This document shows, piece after piece, positions 58,480 to 64,000 of a stretch of DNA of 64,000 bases. The stretch covers positions 5,495,001 to 5,559,000 of the forward strand of contig CM045751.1 of NCBI GenBank assembly GCA_024760905.1. The letters run 5' to 3'. Position numbers and translations under genes: made by a program. Under the pieces are notes generated by a model. That model searched no databases and was not told the origin of the DNA. It saw nothing but the letters and a program-made list of their open reading frames with translations. Origin of the DNA: Plotosus lineatus. Taxonomy: Eukaryota; Chordata; Actinopteri; Siluriformes; Plotosidae. Position 1 is the first letter of the stretch. The number at the start of each line of letters is the position of its first letter.

Positions 58480-59062
58480 GACAGGCAGCGCAGTGACGTA
58501 ATGGTTTTCATATCTGCCTCACAACAAGAAGATCTTACGTTGAACTCCGGGGCTCCGGCTTTCAAAAAGGAGCCAATAAGATTCACTCACTCATTTGCCA
58601 AACCTCTTAATCCTATTCGGGTTGTAGGCAAGCTGGAGCCTATCTCAGCCGACACTGGGCAAAGTAAAGGCGCACCCTGAACAGCTAACACGTACCCAAC
58701 CAATCAGACCAACACCCAGGGGCAATTTGGAACAGCGAATTATTCAACTGTGCATGTCTCTGGACGGTGGGAGGAAACCCGAGTACCAAACCCTTGCAAG
58801 TACAAGGAGAAAATGCAGACTCCAAACAAAAGCGTTCGAACCCAGGATTTTCGTGCTCGTGCTAACCATTACACCAGCATGCCATCCGCTAGGTGACACG
58901 GCGGCGCATTAATTAGCTCGTCTGCCTCACAGCTAGAAGTAGATTTTACACGTTCTGCCCGTGCTTGAGTGCCCGTGCTTGAGTTTTCTGCCGGGTACTG
59001 TCCAGGGTGTTCCCTGCCCTCATCCAGAGTCGGTTGAAATGGACGCCTGCCTCAGTGCATTT
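58480..59062. repeat. Cluster of three SINE-A fragments in alternating orientation
   Basis: A plus head (58484-58553, ggcagcgcagtgacgtaatg). Then a minus near-complete copy 58583-58892 (tcatttgccaaacctcttaa ... gctaaccattacaccagcat). Then a plus copy 58893-59062 with head, a duplicated cccgtgcttgagt and the tail tccagagtcggttgaaatgg. Confidence 0.8.
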
Positions 59063-59272
59063 ACAAATCTAGTACATTTACATTTTACAACATTTGGCAG
59101 ACGCTCTTATCCACAGCGACTTAGTATTTTCATTTTTATACAACTCAACTTGAGCAGTTGAGGGTTAAGGGCCTTGCTCAAGGGCCCAACAGCAGTGACG
59201 GTGGGGATTGAACCGCTGACCTTCGGATTAGTAGTATAGTAGGATTCAGCAGTGAATGAGTGAATGAATGAA
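59063..59272. repeat. SINE-D, most complete copy
   Basis: tagtacatttacattttaca, acatttggcagacgctctta, gttaagggccttgctcaagg and attgaaccgctgaccttcgg. The tRNA-like end is at the right, so it reads on the minus strand. A (gaat)n tail follows. Confidence 0.84.
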
Positions 59273-59664
59273 AAAAACGGAAGCGGTCACTAGCCTAGCT
59301 ACCTTTAGCATGCTAACCATAAGCGATCATTTAATTAGCAAGTCCCTCCCACCTGATAGCTGAACTTCTGATTGCTCTGGATTCCGTTACCATGCTCTCT
59401 CCCCCGATCAACCACATCAGCCGAAGCTGGTGGCTTCAGGTCTGTAGCTGGCCGATAAAATTGTGTAGAATAAACATCTAATTCTTGAAAAATAAAACAT
59501 ACATTCTCAGCATCGTAAACTTTCATTCCAAATTTTGTTGCTTCCCTTCATGGTTGTTCATTCTTTTCATGTGTAAAGAGAACGGTGTTTGGTTTAGCGC
59601 TCAGCTTTGGGTGAGCAGCGACCTCCTTTTTTTTCCCCTGTAGCAATGTATGTGCTAATGGTAT
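59273..59664. other. Intron 3 sequence, nothing recognised
   Basis: No gene or repeat family seen. Confidence 0.5.
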
Positions 59665-60188
59665 AGGCCACTGTTTTTTGCGATGGTTCGGTTCCGACGC
59701 GTCCCGCGGATCAATAAAATCTGTGAGTTATTTACGCGGTTTTAAAACCCTATGTACGATATTACACGCGCTAAAATCTGCTTGTTAAACACATTCTTTC
59801 ATGAATACAGTAATAATGCAGTAAAATGTAGGAATGATTAAATAAAAATGTATTTTTAATTTTGTACTGTGCTAATATTTATGAATAAATAAAGCGCTTA
59901 CGGTCCTTACCAGAAGCTAGAGAAGATGTAGGGTGTTTGAGTGACATCATCGGGCTTAAATAATCACTAAAAACTCACGAAAATTTTATCAATCATTTTG
60001 ATAACTTGTGTGCGAAGGAGGGAAAAAAAGAGGTGTACACATCATCCGCAACCAATCAGCAGGAGGCAGAAACAAAAGCGCTCAGTCATTGGATAAATTT
60101 GAATCACGTGACAGTTACTTCCGGGTTGTCGTCAATCCGCGAGTATACGGGGGTGAGCGCTGAACCGCGAATGATCAAGGGCCAACTG
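59665..60188. mobile_element. Tigger/pogo-like MITE with CAGTTGGCCC end
   Basis: The right end (reverse) CAGTTGGCCCTTGATCATTC is followed by GCGGTTCAGCG and flanked by TA (60189-60190). The left end taggccactgttttttgcga with ggttcgg is a decayed counterpart. The centre contains cgcggttttaaaaccc and ataaataaagcgcttacgg. Confidence 0.7.
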
Positions 60189-60326
60189 TATGATCTGACT
60201 AGCTAGTCATGACTGCACCGTAGTAGCACTGTTGCTAATATCCAGCGGGTACAGACAGAATACAGTATACAGACGGTGTTATACGCTACTCGTGGCCCCC
60301 ACAGGGACCACTTCAAGACCGTCTTT

Positions 60327-60640
60327 TTTCATTCATTTTCTAAACCGAGTAATCCTAATTAGGGTCACGGTTAGGTTGGCACCCATCTCAGCCGACTCTG
60401 GGTGAGGGCAGAGTACACCCTGGACGGCTCACCGGGCCATCGCAGGGCAGAAACTCGTTGACGGCTATGCGGCTCCTCTTGATGAAAGTCAGCAGTGGTT
60501 CTTTTACATGAAGCTCACACCACAGACAGTGAGAGACACGGACGGCCTTTGACAACCCAGTTAGCCGCACTGGGAGGGACAGCAGGGACAACCCGTTGAG
60601 AGTGGGGCTCGAACCCCCCAACCTTGGGATCACCCATCCA
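60327..60640 (-). repeat. SINE-B, minus strand, head end lost
   Basis: From tttcattcattttctaaacc to gtggggctcgaaccccccaa and cttgggatcacccatcc. The outer head (box A) is missing. Confidence 0.88.
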
Positions 60641-60982
60641 TTTAGATTTGTAGCAAAATGTGTATTATTGCATGGACGGAAGGTTTGCTCCCAATCTTCC
60701 CTGAGGAACTGAACTGGAAACACTTTGATCTGAGTGTATGCTTTTCAGTGACACGTGCTCGCTGCGGTTGCTCTTCAGCTCAGATATGTATTGGGTTCGG
60801 GAAACCTTTGATGTGCCTTCCAGCCGTCGTCGCTTAAAACCATGATCAGCCTCTTATCAGAAATATGCATTTCCTTTTTTACACTGGTAGCACGGTGCTC
60901 TTTAAAAAACAGACCTCGGAGTCCACACAGTTCTGTCTCCCCGAGGCTCACGCTGGCCATTCGCTGTGGTCCTGTTAGATTG

Positions 60983-61017
<35 letters not shown>

Positions 61018-62377
61018 TCTTTGAAGCTTTTCCTCCAGAGTGCTGGCAGGCTGTCAGTGCTGCAACACAAAAAGTGTAAGGGGGTGGGGTGGAGTGGGGG
61101 TGTGTGCAGAGGGTGGGGAGGGGACCGCAAATGCTTCCGCCTTAACTGCTCAAGAGCTCCTCCGTCGCTTTTTACAGAGGCCTCGCATCTTCTCATCCCT
61201 CAAGTGATCTTATCGTTAGTTTCTCAACCAGAAATGAAAAGCACTTGGCGGCGTTTCATCTAAGAAAAAGATTGCGATGTTAGACGAGGATTACTCGGTT
61301 ACGTTTTAATGAGCTGCCAATCGCGTATTAGTGATTGTGATTCATTTCTTTATACCGGTAGCGGCTCAGTGTAATGCGTTTAAACGCGAATGAATTTGGC
61401 GCTCTGTGGCGGCAACCGCAATTGCATTAGATCGCGAGCGTAAACAAATGAAGATAAATAGGTGAAAAATCGCAATCTAACTCTGTGCAAGTTGAAACAC
61501 GCATAACGAGCCCTTTGTGCCAAAACGCAGGAAGCAGCAACAGTGACTGAATTGAGACAACAACAGTTTTGATGCTTGAAAAAAAAAAAAAAAAAAAAAA
61601 AAATTCCATTCTGGTGTTGGCCATTGCAGGTCGATCTAATTTGCACCGGAGAGAAGGATAATATCGACCGTCGATCTTATAACGGGGATGACGAGTCCTG
61701 ATACACAGTGGTCTCCGACAGCGCACGCTAATCCTCCATATTTGGAGAACTGCACCTTCTCTTTGTGTTTAAATACACAAATCTTGACGAAATCCCTCGC
61801 TCGGGTCGTGTCCAAATGTTTGCGATAGGGTACGAGAGGGATGGACCTGAGCAGAAGAGGCAGAAGTAGACGAGAGGCTGAGAGAGACCGAGAGAGACAG
61901 AGGGAGTAAATAACCCAGCAACCTCTTCTGTGTGTGTGTAAATCCAGGCAATTTGGCAGGAATAGGATTCGTTCACTGCAGCCAGAACACGAGACATTAA
62001 CCAGCAGCTTAGCTGTGCCGAAGAACACAACCGCTTTCCCTCAAGGACGTGAGAACTTCTGTTCCCTCCTCTGGTTCTGCTCCGAACTGCCAGCTTTTAA
62101 CCCAGGCAACCACTTCAACCCGTCCATCCTCGAGGATCCTTCCCACAGCCTCCTGTCCACTGTCCACCCCATATTAAAAAAGAACACACAGTACAACAGA
62201 CAGACACAAAGCTGTTTTTCTTCAGGTTTTTATTTCCTCGTTCATATTTCGACACCAAAATCATACAGTAAACAGTCTGTGGAACAAAAATAAATAAATA
62301 AATAAATAAATAAAATACGGGAAATGGGTTCAAGAATAATTGAGACACTCTCAGTTCATAAATTTGTACGTTTGTCA
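60641..62377. other. Repeat-poor intron 3 stretch; candidate regulatory DNA
   Basis: T run 60986-61015, G-rich 61077-61123 (quadruplex potential), A run 61579-61602, (AAAT)n 62289-62315. 61200-61560 and 61640-62200 are complex and GC-richer than the rest of the intron; possible conserved elements or an unrecognised transcript. The overlapping frames do not resemble known proteins. Confidence 0.4.
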
Positions 62378-62563
62378 GCACAGTGGTGTAAATGGTGGGT
62401 ACGTCCATCTCACAACAGGAAGGTGCGAGGTTCGTGTCGCGGGCTCAGCGAGAGCATTTCCATATGGAGGTTTCTTGCTGACAGGGGATTCTTCCAGGTG
62501 CTCTGGTTTCCTCCAACAGTCCAAGGTCATGTTTATTAGGCTAACTGGCTGTCCAAATTGCCC

Positions 62564-62653
<90 letters not shown>

Positions 62654-62726
62654 ACATTGTGTATGCGTGTGTTTGTGTGCATTTGTGAGTGTGTGTGTGT
62701 GTGTGTGAGTGTGAATGGATGGGTGT

Positions 62727-62775
<49 letters not shown>

Positions 62776-62840
62776 GTTTTGTGTATGTGTGTGTGCGTGT
62801 GTGTGTGTGCATGTGTGTGTGCGTGTGTGTGTGTGTGTGA

Positions 62841-62905
<65 letters not shown>

Positions 62906-62924
62906 GTTGTGTCTGTGTGTGTGT

Positions 62925-62975
<51 letters not shown>

Positions 62976-62988
62976 GTTGTGTGCGTGT

Positions 62989-63035
<47 letters not shown>

Positions 63036-63072
63036 TGTGTGTGTGAATGTGTGTGTGTGTGTGTGTGTGTGT

Positions 63073-63119
<47 letters not shown>

Positions 63120-63122
63120 GTT

Positions 63123-63187
<65 letters not shown>

Positions 63188-63230
63188 GTTGTGTCTGTGT
63201 GTGTGTGTGTGTGTGTCTGTGTGTGTGTGA

Positions 63231-63276
<46 letters not shown>

Positions 63277-63342
63277 CAGCCTCCCATGACCCTAACTCAG
63301 ATGAAGTGAATTAAGCTCCGGAAATGAATGAATGAATGAAGC
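62378..63342 (+). repeat. SINE-A with a giant internal TA/TG expansion
   Basis: Head cagcacagtggtgtaaatgg, body ggtgctctggtttcctccaa, then (TA)n 62568-62613 and about 660 bp of TG-rich array to 63274, then the tail accagcctcccatgacccta and gaatgaatgaatg. Confidence 0.9.
62614..63274. repeat. TG-rich array with periodic gaatgg interruptions
   Basis: (GT)n interrupted by gtgaatggttgtgtctgtg-type phrases, roughly every 60-110 bp. These phrases equal the SINE-A text gtgtgaatggttgtgtgtct, so the whole array grew from the host SINE. Confidence 0.93.
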
Positions 63343-64000
63343 TCCGCCTTATAAGGACTGCTGAGCATGTGATGGTCGCACTGAACCACATCTCAACATG
63401 TTTGTGATGCTGATTGAATGTTCTCTCTCGGCAGAAATGAATGTGAAGAGACCTTTTATGGTAAAGACATAGAACATATAGAGTCGTTCACAAACTGGCG
63501 ATGTTGTGATTTATGCAAAGAATTACATTTCATCGCTAACATTCGTCCCTTCCGATTAAAATAATGTAATTTTTAGGAAATGTTTGTGGTCCGTTACATG
63601 TCAGTTCATTTCAGTGCCATTATTTAGTTCTTTTTGAGACCATTGGAGGACGGTGACGTGAAAGTGTGAAGTACCGCTGACTCACACGGGCAGCGTTTAG
63701 GTCTGATGAACCTCAACCCCCTCGGCTGCTGCGCGGAACGTACAGACGTTTCATTTGAAGCGTTTTCATGTGGCTTTAGTGTTTTGTGTCTCGGTGATTG
63801 CGCTCACATCCCTTTTGAGCGCATAATTAGTTTGATGGATTTGATTTGGCGGAAATGATTTCTTCAATGTGCTGTTACTGTAATCGCTGTAATTCCGGAT
63901 CTCTGCGGCTCTGTATAATGGATGTCATAGTTACGAAATTGCAGTCGTAAATATGTAGTGAAAATTCATCAAGCATCAGGCAATGTACAAATCCAATTTC
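63343..64000. other. Intron 3 sequence at window end; candidate conserved non-coding DNA
   Basis: Complex, repeat-free. 63700-63930 in particular has the look of conserved non-coding sequence (gcgcataattagtttgatgg). No exon of NKAIN2 recognised. Confidence 0.4.

Noticed and set aside
62541..63287. 248-codon His/Thr open frame (minus) and Cys/Val frames (plus)
   Set aside because: Produced by the TG/CA array inside SINE-A; no gene features.

Overview
The window looks like teleost fish nuclear DNA. The evidence is two vertebrate-type coding exons with consensus splice sites, a very high load of fish-type tRNA-derived SINEs, pogo/Tigger-like, hAT-like and Tc1-like DNA elements, LINE fragments and long CA/TA microsatellites. 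The species cannot be named from this sequence. A Ser-tRNA-like SINE and the 'acatttggcagacgctcttatcc' type SINE fit many teleosts, possibly an otophysan, but this is a weak inference.

The only protein-coding gene I can support is a partial NKAIN2 (Na+/K+-transporting ATPase-interacting protein) on the + strand. Exon 2 lies at 49804-49941 and exon 3 at 57035-57115. They join in frame (phase 0 at every junction seen) and encode 73 residues covering two membrane segments. The first exon (start codon) and the exons after 57115 are not visible. Positions 1-49803 are therefore most simply the end of intron 1, 49942-57034 is intron 2, and 57116-64000 is the start of intron 3.

Most of the rest is repeat. 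Provisional names used here: SINE-A has a tRNA-like head with box B GGTTCGATTCC and a 3' tail ending in AATTAGGATTAAGCGGTTCAG. SINE-B has a different tRNA-like head (box B GGTTCAAGCCC) with the same 3' tail as SINE-A. SINE-C has head box B GTTCAAATCCC and an unrelated body ending in GGCTCGGGTGTAAAAAG. SINE-D carries the fish core with GGCAGACGCTCTTATCC. SINE-E is a Ser-tRNA-like SINE, seen once. Two extra tail types replace the common tail on some SINE-B heads (21.6 kb and 51.6 kb; 44.4 kb).

Layout. 0-9 kb: SINEs, a Tigger-like deletion derivative that retains a transposase N-terminus (2.7-3.3 kb), an inverted-repeat element filled with telomere-like CCCTAA repeats nested in a SINE (4.9-5.3 kb), a second Tigger-like MITE (6.6-7.3 kb) and a hAT-like MITE (8.4-8.7 kb). 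9-16 kb: mostly non-repeat intron, SINEs, a 105-bp-arm palindrome between (TA)n tracts (12.6-12.9 kb) and a 1 kb CATC-type array. 16-26 kb: a LINE fragment, SINEs with nested SINE-C, and a short connexin-like coding relic at 25.6-25.7 kb. 26-36 kb: another Tigger-like MITE, a 5S rRNA-derived sequence (31.2 kb), a 31-bp minisatellite with a 155-bp higher-order repeat split by a hAT-like element (32.5-33.4 kb), and LINE reverse transcriptase remains (35.7-36.0 kb). 36-49 kb: dense SINEs and a truncated Tc1-like transposase fused to SINE-C (48.2-49.0 kb). 49.8-57.1 kb: the two NKAIN2 exons with SINE-B/SINE-C nesting, a perfect 66-bp-arm palindrome (55.8-56.0 kb) and a MITE within a MITE (56.0-56.8 kb). 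57-64 kb: intron 3 with SINEs and a 0.7 kb TG-rich array grown inside a SINE-A.

I see no operon-like or new multi-gene system. The most unusual features are modular SINEs that share heads and tails, repeated birth of microsatellites inside one site of SINE-A, the telomere-repeat-bearing inverted-repeat element, the two large palindromes, and the connexin relic.
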